Part shown: positions 1 to 7,598 of the stretch, piece after piece
Position numbering within the stretch: the stretch's first letter is position 1
Layout: every line of letters begins with the position of its first letter
Source of the DNA: Syntrophales bacterium
GTDB taxonomy: Bacteria > Desulfobacterota > Syntrophia > Syntrophales > UBA2210
Assembly: GCA_023230565.1 (NCBI GenBank)
Contig: JALNXD010000049.1
Coordinates: forward strand, 1 to 21,084
Direction: 5' to 3'
DNA length: 21,084 nucleotides
Notes under the pieces: generated by a model
What the model was told of the DNA's origin: nothing
What the model saw: only the letters and a program-made list of their open reading frames with translations
Databases searched by the model: none
Position numbers and translations under genes: made by a program

Positions 1-2342
1 GTGCAGATGCCGTAAAATTCACTTCTTCAACCCAAACGACGGTCGTGGCGGATTTCTCGGCTGCACCGAGAAGCGGCGATGCCCCCCTCATGGTATCTTT
101 CACCGACTCATCCACGGGGGACATCACCGGCTGGGCCTGGGACTGCGATAGCGACGGCGTTATCGATCATACCACCCGGAATCCCTCTCATACGTATGCC
201 GCACCCGGTTTTTACACGGTAAAGCTTACTGCCAGCGGACCAGGAGGAACTGATACGGAAGTAAAAACAAATCTTATCAATGCGTCAGCGCCCGAGACCG
301 TCATTGATAACGGCGCGCCCGGAACTTCCTACACCGGAACATGGAATATTTCGGGAGCTCCCTATCCCTACGGCGCCGATTCCTTATGGAGCCGCGACGG
401 CTCAACGTATACATGGACTTTTGTTCCAGAAATTACCGGATTTTATCAGGTCTCAATATGGTGGACCTGGTCGGCGTCAAGAAGTACGAATGTACCCGCC
501 GATATTACCTACTCGGGCGGCACGGACAGACTGTACCTCAACCAGCATGAGGGGGGAGGCTGGTGGCACAATCTCGGAGTATATTTCTATGAAGAAGGCT
601 CTCAATATAACATGAAAATCACTTCACCGCCTTATCCGGAAAGCACCTGCGCCGATGCAGTGAAATGCCGCTTTATCGGACCCTCTTACAATTCACCGCC
701 CCTTGCGAGCGATGATTCTGCCGTCGCTGATCTGAATTCACCGGTACAAATCAATGTACTCGAAAACGATGAGGACAGCGACGGTACGATTATTTCCACT
801 TCGATCATAATAATCGATGAACCGGCTCATGGATTTGTGGATATTTCGGATAGCGGTATTCTTACCTATACCCCGGATGCCGGATATATTGGAACAGATG
901 TGTTCTCTTACCGGGTCGAGGACAACGGCCATGTAGAATCGAACAGATCGTATGTTCACGTCACGGTCGGCGGGTATGAAGAGCATATTTATTATTGCCC
1001 TCTTTACAACGGAGGCGGCGAAAAGCCTCTTTTCCTTTCCACGCTTGCCGACATAGGATTCCGGCAGGAAGATACCGATCTCTGGAGATACACCAGTCCC
1101 GCTTCGGGAAAAGTCTACTGGGTACACATTACTGAAGACATAGAAAGCATGAAAACGGCCTTGAGTACTGAAGGCACCCACATGATAATCGCGGGGCATT
1201 CGAATTACGGATCGGGCGGCCTGTTCGCAACCCAGGAAGAGTGCAACGAGCAAGAGGTCAGCAATCTTCATTATATTGATGACGACAGGATTTTCAATTA
1301 CTCATCGCCCGTCTATCCGATCAGCTTCAGAAGCTGCAGAAGATCGCATGCATGGCCGAATTTCTGGTGTATTTTCAAAGACGGCGAGTACGGGCTCATG
1401 CCCTATGATTTCGATGATCCCGCGAGCGATCCGGCATATAACTACTATCTAACGTATCAGATCCCCGGCGATTCGACCCGATACAAGATCGAGACGGCAG
1501 CCAACAGCGCCCTTGAACGGTACCCCGATGCGGACCAGCCGCCCTGGTATAGTCCGAACGGCCTTCCTCCTGATCCAGACGATCCCGATGAGCGGCAATA
1601 TTTCATAACGAATCCGGGAGCCTGGATTCCGCCCTTCGAGGTAATCGGAAACTGGATACAGGATAACCAGCTTTCCGGCTGCTACAGCGAGAATTACACC
1701 TCTATCCAGGCAGGGTACGGAGCCAATGAATTCATTTGGAAATTCCAGATCACCCAGCCCGGGAACTACCTTGTAGAAGCCTGGTGGCCGGCCTCCACAT
1801 CGAATACACGCAATGCGCCGTACACTATCAATCACGCATCCGGAAGCACCGTCGTCAGAAAAGATCAGAGGAGCAGCGGAGGCAGATGGAATTCTCTGGG
1901 CCAATTCTATTTCGGGGCCGGAGAATATACGGTCGTATTGACGGACGGCGCCGATCCGGGCCGCGTTGTCGCCGATGCCGTCAGAATAACCGATGCGATA
2001 GCAAACTACTCCTATACGAAAACGATGGATAACATCTCCTACCCAAAATATCACTATGGATCAAAGACTATTTTCTATATCAGAGAGCTCGAAATCCCGA
2101 AGAATGAACTGAGATATTCCCGGATGATCTACGACAGCTGCACCAGCGGGAACTATTATCTCGATACCTTCGGCCACGGCATTGTCTTTTATACGGTCCA
2201 GGGCGCAAGCGGCCAGGGCATCAACTACTACATCAGAGCCTATATCGAGGGGAAAAGCGATTACGAGATATGGCAAACCCTGCAGAATTTCGATCCCATA
2301 TACGATTATTATGATTTCAGCAAAACACCCTCAGGGCAGTAA
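1..2342 (+). CDS. Exported multidomain protein, PKD/golvesin/Big_9 modules plus split caspase-like region (5' partial)
   Basis: The reading frame is open to the left edge: codons from nt 3 read ADAVKF, the typical end of a golvesin-like domain, so the GTG at 45 is not the true start. Residues below count from that GTG. Order: PKD domain (about 1-80), golvesin-like domain (84-212, with SRSTNVP and CADAVK), cadherin/Ig-like Big_9-type domain (216-308, with GTDVFSY), then a region holding AGHSNYGSG (H385) and, much later, YDSCTSGNYY (C699). These resemble the His and Cys motifs of caspase-like (clan CD) peptidases, including the hydrophobic strand IVFYTV after the Cys. A second golvesin-like domain (530-650, ending VVADAVRIT) lies between them. 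Probably cell-surface or secreted, although the signal peptide is outside the window. Peptidase activity is inferred; the modular domains are more certain. It lies 6 bp upstream of a close paralog. Confidence 0.8.
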   Translation, partial: ADAVKFTSSTQTTVVADFSAAPRSGDAPLMVSFTDSSTGDITGWAWDCDSDGVIDHTTRNPSHTYAAPGFYTVKLTASGPGGTDTEVKTNLINASAPETVIDNGAPGTSYTGTWNISGAPYPYGADSLWSRDGSTYTWTFVPEITGFYQVSIWWTWSASRSTNVPADITYSGGTDRLYLNQHEGGGWWHNLGVYFYEEGSQYNMKITSPPYPESTCADAVKCRFIGPSYNSPPLASDDSAVADLNSPVQINVLENDEDSDGTIISTSIIIIDEPAHGFVDISDSGILTYTPDAGYIGTDVFSYRVEDNGHVESNRSYVHVTVGGYEEHIYYCPLYNGGGEKPLFLSTLADIGFRQEDTDLWRYTSPASGKVYWVHITEDIESMKTALSTEGTHMIIAGHSNYGSGGLFATQEECNEQEVSNLHYIDDDRIFNYSSPVYPISFRSCRRSHAWPNFWCIFKDGEYGLMPYDFDDPASDPAYNYYLTYQIPGDSTRYKIETAANSALERYPDADQPPWYSPNGLPPDPDDPDERQYFITNPGAWIPPFEVIGNWIQDNQLSGCYSENYTSIQAGYGANEFIWKFQITQPGNYLVEAWWPASTSNTRNAPYTINHASGSTVVRKDQRSSGGRWNSLGQFYFGAGEYTVVLTDGADPGRVVADAVRITDAIANYSYTKTMDNISYPKYHYGSKTIFYIRELEIPKNELRYSRMIYDSCTSGNYYLDTFGHGIVFYTVQGASGQGINYYIRAYIEGKSDYEIWQTLQNFDPIYDYYDFSKTPSGQ

Positions 2343-2348
2343 AACATA

Positions 2349-4130
2349 ATGTCATCGAAGCGGCATACGATTCCGACGAAAAAAACCGCACTTTGCTGGG
2401 GTTTCGCATTGCTCCTCCTGACCGGCTCCTGCACTTCCGATAACGGCAGCGGCAGTTCGAACCCGGAGGAAGACGGCAATTCACCCCCTGTTGCACAGGA
2501 TGACTCGATATCCACGGATGTGAATTCGCCGGTGAATATTGCCGTGATGGACAATGATGCTGACAGCGACAGTGCCATCGATCCGGCTTCAATTATGATA
2601 ATCGATGAACCGTCTCATGGAAATACTGAAGTTAATGGTAATGGAAGCATTACCTACACACCCGATACCGACTATCTCGGCACCGATGCGCTTTCGTACA
2701 TTATAGCGGATGTCGAAGGCGCGGAATCGAATGAAGCTTCCGTACGTATTGCCGTAGGCGGTTTCGAGGAACATATATACTACTGCCCGATTTATAACGG
2801 CGGCTCTGAAAAAGGCATTTTCCTGTCGACCCTTTCCGATATCGGCGCGCGTGAGGAAAACATGAATCTTTGGAGATATACCGATATCCGGGGCAAAGAT
2901 TTCTGGATTCATATTATCGAGGATATCGAACGCATGAAAGAGGCTCTCAAGACAGAAGGCGCCCACATTATTATTGCGGGCGAGTCCAATTACGGACTGG
3001 GAGCCGTGTTTGCTACGGAAAAAGAATGCAATTATAAATTGATCCGCGATCTTCGCTACATTGATGATACCAGGCTGCTCACCTATTCTTCACCCGTTCT
3101 TTCCCTGAATTTGGAACTTCTGAGAGCACAGCATGCGTGGCCCAATTTCTGGCCCATTTTTCAGAACGGCGAATACGGACTCATGCCCTATGATTTCGGC
3201 GATCCTGCGGGCGACCCTGCATTCAATTATTACATTACCTATCGGATACCCGGGGATCCCGCATTTTACAAAATTGAAACAGCGCAAAACAGCGCCCTCG
3301 AACGATATCCTGATGCCGATCAGCCTGCCTGGTATGATGCGAACGGCCTGCTTCCGAACCCTCTAGATCCCGCCGAGCAGCAATATTTCATCACACACCC
3401 GGGTGCATTGTGGGAACCGTCCTTCGAAGTCAGTGGAACCTGGCTCCAGGATGATGAATTACCCGGCTGGTACGATGAGAATTATACGTATTCCTCTTCC
3501 GGGACTGTAAATGATCAGTTCAAGTGGAAGTTCGTGATCGTCCGGCCGGGGAATTACAGGATCGAAGCCTGGTGGCCGGCATCCTCTGAGAATACTTCGG
3601 ATGCCCTGTATATTATTACTCACGCATCTGGAACCGCAGCGGTGAGGCAGGATCAGAGAAGCGGCGGGAGTCAATGGAATACGCTTGGGCAGCACTATTT
3701 CAATACGGGTCAATACTCCGTCATTTTACGCAATAATGCGACCTCAGGCCGCGTCGTCGCCGATGCGATCAGAATTACCGATGCGATAACGGACTTCGAT
3801 TTTACCGGAGTATTGGACAATATAGAGTATCCCGATACCCATTATAAATCCAAAACGGTAATTCATGTGACAGACCGGGATATCTCAAAAGAAGAGCTGA
3901 GATACTCGAGAATGGTCTACGACAGCTGTTTCAGCGGAAATTATTATCTGGATACCTTCAGTCACGGTATTGTTTTTTATACCGTATCGTATACCGATGG
4001 TCGCGGCATAAATCCTTATTTGAGAGCGTATCTCGAAGGGAAAAGCGATCGCGAAATCTGGCAGGCTATGCAAGAGTATTCACCGGTGTACGATTATTAC
4101 AATTTCAATGAAACCCCTGCGAAACAATAA
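2349..4130 (+). CDS. Putative lipoprotein paralog: Big_9-type domain plus split caspase-like region
   Basis: 593 residues. The N-terminus has a positive stretch (KRHTIPTKK), a hydrophobic core and LLTGSC (C28), a probable though imperfect lipobox (Thr at -3), followed by a Gly/Ser/Asn-rich linker. This suggests an outer-membrane lipoprotein. From NSPPVAQDDS (residue 44) to the end it is collinear with the preceding protein: Big_9-type domain (44-137), conserved HIYYCP (142-147), HAWPNFW (262-268), golvesin-like insert (359-480, VVADAIRIT) and YDSCFSGNYY (C527). The first protein's AGHSNYG reads AGESNYG here, with Glu212 in place of the candidate catalytic His. The gene looks like a tandem duplicate lacking the PKD/golvesin front part. 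It could be a non-catalytic partner, or the family may not be peptidases at all. No clear Shine-Dalgarno precedes the ATG, so translation may be coupled to the upstream gene. Confidence 0.85.
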   Translation: MSSKRHTIPTKKTALCWGFALLLLTGSCTSDNGSGSSNPEEDGNSPPVAQDDSISTDVNSPVNIAVMDNDADSDSAIDPASIMIIDEPSHGNTEVNGNGSITYTPDTDYLGTDALSYIIADVEGAESNEASVRIAVGGFEEHIYYCPIYNGGSEKGIFLSTLSDIGAREENMNLWRYTDIRGKDFWIHIIEDIERMKEALKTEGAHIIIAGESNYGLGAVFATEKECNYKLIRDLRYIDDTRLLTYSSPVLSLNLELLRAQHAWPNFWPIFQNGEYGLMPYDFGDPAGDPAFNYYITYRIPGDPAFYKIETAQNSALERYPDADQPAWYDANGLLPNPLDPAEQQYFITHPGALWEPSFEVSGTWLQDDELPGWYDENYTYSSSGTVNDQFKWKFVIVRPGNYRIEAWWPASSENTSDALYIITHASGTAAVRQDQRSGGSQWNTLGQHYFNTGQYSVILRNNATSGRVVADAIRITDAITDFDFTGVLDNIEYPDTHYKSKTVIHVTDRDISKEELRYSRMVYDSCFSGNYYLDTFSHGIVFYTVSYTDGRGINPYLRAYLEGKSDREIWQAMQEYSPVYDYYNFNETPAKQ

Positions 4131-4186
4131 GACCATTGGTCCTTTTACCTCAATGGGAGATAAATGATCTTTGTCAGAAAAAAATC

Positions 4187-4192
4187 AGGGAG
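4187..4192 (+). promoter_or_regulatory. Ribosome binding site for the exported helical-repeat protein
   Basis: AGGGAG ends 8 nt before the ATG at 4201. It supports that start over the upstream in-frame TTG at 4171, which would put ten mostly polar residues ahead of the signal peptide. Confidence 0.6.
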
Positions 4193-4200
4193 AAAAGATT

Positions 4201-4917
4201 ATGAAAATCAAAAGCATAACTCTAATCGTACTGTCGATTTTAGTGCTGTCGATGGCAGCAATCGTTTCAAATGCCGCCGAACCTGTAAGGCCTTCGGTGG
4301 ATTACGAATTCACGCCCGAAACAGACACCGAAATTAAAAACCTGGAAACTCTCCCCGTCGAAAATGCATTTGATGCGCTTAAAAAAGTCGAGTTTATCAC
4401 AAATGAAAAAGCGATGAACAAGGCCGTATATGTCGCGTTTAACCGCAGTGAAAATGCGGCAATAGCTCATGCCTTGAATCAGCTCCGGATACCTGCCATG
4501 CAAAATGTTGACGGACGGCTGGTGAAGCGAACTGATTCTTTGTACGTAGCGAAGAAAATATTTCATATCTTTCCCGAAGAATCGACTGATGATTTGATCA
4601 ACCTGTACGAATCAGGCAATGAAACAACAAAGGCCAATATACTGTATGTACTCGGAAGGATGCCAGGCGGTGATGCCGTCAGGGAAACTTTAATTTCGGC
4701 ACTTGATGACCGAAGCCTCTGCGAAGAGCTGCACCCTGAAATCGCAGGTCTTCCCTTGCGTATCTGCGACATCGCGTATAACGAACTTGTTCTGCGGTAT
4801 GATATCAGAGACGTTCTTCGCACATTAGGAAACATTCACAGGGCCGAAGTTCGTGATTACCATATCGCGATGCTCAAAGATGTCGTTTTAAACCGTCCAC
4901 AATCAGCAGCCGAATAA
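4201..4917 (+). CDS. Exported HEAT-like helical-repeat protein
   Basis: 238 residues from the ATG at 4201. The N-terminus MKIKSITLIVLSILVLSM continues to SNAA, a typical Sec signal peptide with likely cleavage near residue 26, so the mature protein is periplasmic or secreted. The rest is almost entirely amphipathic helix with loosely repeated segments (for example STDDLINLYESGNETTKANI, then GGDAVRETLISALDDRS), resembling HEAT-type repeats. Such proteins are usually binding scaffolds; no catalytic motif is visible. I do not recognise a specific family. It sits 70 bp after the golvesin/caspase-like pair and 81 bp before the CapK-like gene, in the same direction, so it may link the surface proteins to the polysaccharide genes. 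That role is inferred only from position. Confidence 0.75.
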   Translation: MKIKSITLIVLSILVLSMAAIVSNAAEPVRPSVDYEFTPETDTEIKNLETLPVENAFDALKKVEFITNEKAMNKAVYVAFNRSENAAIAHALNQLRIPAMQNVDGRLVKRTDSLYVAKKIFHIFPEESTDDLINLYESGNETTKANILYVLGRMPGGDAVRETLISALDDRSLCEELHPEIAGLPLRICDIAYNELVLRYDIRDVLRTLGNIHRAEVRDYHIAMLKDVVLNRPQSAAE

Positions 4918-4951
4918 AGGGATCGGCTTTTGATGCCACTTCGAAACTCGC

Positions 4952-4976
4952 AATAACTGCCCATATATCAGTTATT
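4952..4976 (+). terminator. AT-rich hairpin between the surface-protein genes and the CapK-like gene
   Basis: AATAACTG (4952-4959) and CAGTTATT (4969-4976) form a perfect 8-bp stem around a 9-nt loop, followed by TTAT. The stem is AT-rich and the T-run short, so it is at best a weak terminator or attenuator. An operator is also possible. Confidence 0.3.
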
Positions 4977-4998
4977 TTATCATGAAGGGATTCTTCTT

Positions 4999-6414
4999 TT
5001 GACAGCAGTAACCATCGCAAAACAGGCGGTTAAATCGCTTCCGCCCGTCATCCGGCGCCCGTTCGAATATGCCTACGGGGCGGTTCCCCTGAAAATCCGT
5101 TCAGGGAAAGAGTTCCGGCATACCTACGACTTTCTCCAGGCTTCTCAATGGTGGAAAAAAGAAAAGCTGGAGGAATATCAATGGCGTAAACTTCTTCGTC
5201 TTCTGCGGCATGCCTATGATCATGTGCCCTATTACCGGCGTATTTTCGACGAAAGAGATCTGAAGCCGGAAAAGATTAAAGACTACGATGATTTCAGAAA
5301 AATCCCTGTTTTGACCAAGGAAATCGTCAGGGACAATTTGCAGGAGTTCATTCCCAGCACCTGCGTGCGTTCCAAGTTGCAATATGTAACCACAGGGGGG
5401 TCGACGGGAATCCCCATGGGCTTTTACTATGAAAAAGACAAAACATTCAGAAAAGAATGGGCTTTCATCCTGTCCATGTGGAAAAGGGTGGGATACGGTA
5501 TCGGCAATACGCGTGCAATTCTGCGAGGGACTGCAATTCAGCCGGAAAGAAACGGCAAATTCTGGGTATACGATCCCGTCGAAAAAACGCTTATTTTATC
5601 GTCGTACCATATGACAGATGAGATACTGCCCCACTACATCAGCATAATTAACACATTCCGTCCGGATTTTTTCCATGTCTATCCTTCATCAATTGTCATG
5701 CTTGCCCGTTATATGAAAGAACATAATATCCCGCCTTTTTCAAGTGTGAGGGCAGTATTGTGCAGCTCCGAAAATCTTTATCCCTGGCAGCTGGAATTGC
5801 TGCAGGAAGTATTTCAATGCAGAGTGTACGACTTTTACGGAAACTCGGAAATGACCGTATTGGGGGGCGGATGCGAAGTAAGCGATTCCTACCACCTGTT
5901 CCCTGAATACGGCTTTACCGAATTGATCGATGCACACGGAAATTTGATAACGCAAAACGGTGAATCCGGCGAAATTATCTCTACCGGATTCAACAATTCG
6001 GCAACACCTTTTATCCGATACCGGACATTGGATCGGGCAGTATTAAACACTCACCCATGTTCGTGCGGAAGAGCATATCCTCTGCTGGAACGAATAGACG
6101 GACGTCTTCAGGAACTGATCGTTTCTAAAAATAACAGAAAGATTATGATGGCGGCGATCAACATGCACTCCGACGTGTTCGACAACGTCAAAGAATTTCA
6201 ATTTTATCAGGATGAACCGGGGCACGTCGTCTTTCGTATCGTAAGAAAAGATACCTACTCCGAAAAAGATACAGGCAAAATCCGGAATGAACTGGAGAAA
6301 AAGCTCGGTTCATGCATGGACCTTGAAATTGCGTTCGTAGATGGAATCGAACGGTCTCCCAGAGGAAAATACCGGATTTTGATTCAAAAACTCGATGTGC
6401 TTAACTGTGACTGA
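4999..6414 (+). CDS. CapK/phenylacetate-CoA ligase family adenylate-forming enzyme
   Basis: 471 residues. It has the adenylate-forming signature TTGGSTGIP (131-139, the ATP-binding P-loop of ANL enzymes), DFYGNSE (278-284), YRTLDRA (341-347) and IDGRLQE (366-372), in the order and spacing of the PaaK/CapK family. A CxCG pair (354-357) also fits this family. These enzymes activate a carboxylate with ATP, and CapK-type members are common in capsule and exopolysaccharide clusters with unknown substrates. The start is TTG, supported by AAGGGA (4985-4990) 8 nt upstream and by the family-typical N-terminus (LPPVIRRPFEYAYGAVP). It heads the assembly part of the operon with capA-like and ATP-grasp genes next to it, which suggests activation of an acyl or amino-acid substituent for the polymer (inference). 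Confidence 0.88.
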   Translation: MTAVTIAKQAVKSLPPVIRRPFEYAYGAVPLKIRSGKEFRHTYDFLQASQWWKKEKLEEYQWRKLLRLLRHAYDHVPYYRRIFDERDLKPEKIKDYDDFRKIPVLTKEIVRDNLQEFIPSTCVRSKLQYVTTGGSTGIPMGFYYEKDKTFRKEWAFILSMWKRVGYGIGNTRAILRGTAIQPERNGKFWVYDPVEKTLILSSYHMTDEILPHYISIINTFRPDFFHVYPSSIVMLARYMKEHNIPPFSSVRAVLCSSENLYPWQLELLQEVFQCRVYDFYGNSEMTVLGGGCEVSDSYHLFPEYGFTELIDAHGNLITQNGESGEIISTGFNNSATPFIRYRTLDRAVLNTHPCSCGRAYPLLERIDGRLQELIVSKNNRKIMMAAINMHSDVFDNVKEFQFYQDEPGHVVFRIVRKDTYSEKDTGKIRNELEKKLGSCMDLEIAFVDGIERSPRGKYRILIQKLDVLNCD

Positions 6415-6460
6415 CTACAGAAGACACAGCTCCGATTTAGATACATACTTTCACAGATAA

Positions 6461-6469
6461 AAGGAGGAG
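6461..6469 (+). promoter_or_regulatory. Strong ribosome binding site for the CapA-like gene
   Basis: AAGGAGGAG ends 8 nt before the ATG at 6478. It is the best Shine-Dalgarno in the window, suggesting the CapA-like protein is well translated. Confidence 0.7.
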
Positions 6470-6477
6470 ACGATTGT

Positions 6478-7563
6478 ATGGATACTTCGATTAAAGTAAT
6501 GGCCGTCGGGGACATTTCCCTTATCACCAGGAATAATCTTCCCCCGTTCAGCAAAGTAGAAGCGATATTCAGGAAAAAAGATATCCTTTTCGGGAATCTG
6601 GAGACGACCTTGTCACTTTACGGGGAAAAGGCTCAAAAAAGAACGCTCCTTTATACCTCACCGGATAAGGCATTCTATCTCAAGAAGGCCGGATTCGACG
6701 TTCTCAATGTGGCGAACAATCATACACTCGACCTCGGTACGACGGGTTTCAATGAAACGATGGAAGCCCTGTACAGAAACAATATCGCACCTGTCGGGGG
6801 CGCAAACAGAATGTTCAACAGACCCTATGCCGTTATTGAAAAAAAAGGAATACGATGTTGTTTTATGGGCTATGAACTTAGAGGGTTCAGCGATCGCGAA
6901 AAAGGCGTTTTCATCAACAAAATACAAAAAGAAAAAATACTCGCGGATATCGATTCGGCGAAAGCCATAAGCGATATTGTCCTTGTCTCGCTTCACTGGG
7001 GAGAAGAAAACGTGCACTTCCCGTCTCCAAAGCAGATACAATTCGCCCGGTCACTGATCGATGCGGGCGCAACGGTCATTCTTGGAGGCCACCCTCATGT
7101 GTTTCAAGGTATCGAACGATACAAGAACGGGCTCATTGTGTATTCGCTGGCAAATTTCCAGTTCGATTATGACCATGAAGGCGTCTCATTCGAAAGGCTG
7201 AGAAATACCTTGATACTGGAGATGGATATCACAAAAAACGGAGTTGAAGGATATACCATCGCCCCCGTCAGGATAGGAGAAGACTATGTCCCCTATGTAC
7301 TGGAGGGCACAGAAGCAAAACAGCTCCTTGAAAACATGGCGAAGACATCACAGGCGATCTGCGAGGGGCGGGTCACAAACAGAATATGGTTTGAAGAAAT
7401 CGGTTATGAATACCTCAGGGGGAATACGAGTGCATGGGTCACAAGAATAAGGCGATACGGATTGAAGAACATGCTGCCCTTCATCAAATGGTGCATGTCT
7501 CCGTTCGTCATGAAATGTTACATGGGAACGATGAGCAAGTACCTGAAACGGCAGTTTTCATAG
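6478..7563 (+). CDS. CapA family (poly-gamma-glutamate/capsule synthesis) metallophosphatase-like protein
   Basis: 361 residues. Calcineurin-like metallophosphoesterase motifs of the CapA/PgsA family occur in order: GDISL (11-15), GNLE (39-42), NVANNHTLD (77-85), SLHWGEE (171-177), GGHPHVFQGIE (203-213) and YSLANFQFD (222-230). All expected metal-ligand positions (D12, N40/E42, N81/H82, H173, H205/H207) appear filled. CapA is needed for poly-gamma-glutamate synthesis or export in Bacillus, but many homologs lie in polysaccharide clusters with undefined roles. No signal peptide or N-terminal membrane segment is seen, unlike the membrane-anchored Bacillus proteins, so it may be cytoplasmic. It follows the CapK-like gene by 63 bp and precedes the ATP-grasp gene by 35 bp. 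Confidence 0.9.
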   Translation: MDTSIKVMAVGDISLITRNNLPPFSKVEAIFRKKDILFGNLETTLSLYGEKAQKRTLLYTSPDKAFYLKKAGFDVLNVANNHTLDLGTTGFNETMEALYRNNIAPVGGANRMFNRPYAVIEKKGIRCCFMGYELRGFSDREKGVFINKIQKEKILADIDSAKAISDIVLVSLHWGEENVHFPSPKQIQFARSLIDAGATVILGGHPHVFQGIERYKNGLIVYSLANFQFDYDHEGVSFERLRNTLILEMDITKNGVEGYTIAPVRIGEDYVPYVLEGTEAKQLLENMAKTSQAICEGRVTNRIWFEEIGYEYLRGNTSAWVTRIRRYGLKNMLPFIKWCMSPFVMKCYMGTMSKYLKRQFS

Positions 7564-7598
7564 CGGTCCCTTTCACGTGAACAATAGGCGGAGCGATA

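Noticed and set aside
45..47. GTG at 45 as the start of the first gene
   Set aside because: The same frame is open upstream to nt 3 and encodes ADAVKF, the end of another golvesin-like domain, so the gene continues to the left of the window.
738..1271. Long open frames opposite the golvesin and other genes (for example on the - strand at 738-1271 and 8217-8906)
   Set aside because: They lie wholly opposite or across well-supported genes, show no family features, and reflect codon bias of the true strand.
4131..4141. GACCA/TGGTC inverted repeat after the second golvesin gene
   Set aside because: Five-bp arms with a one-base centre cannot form a useful RNA hairpin, and only a short CTTTT follows.
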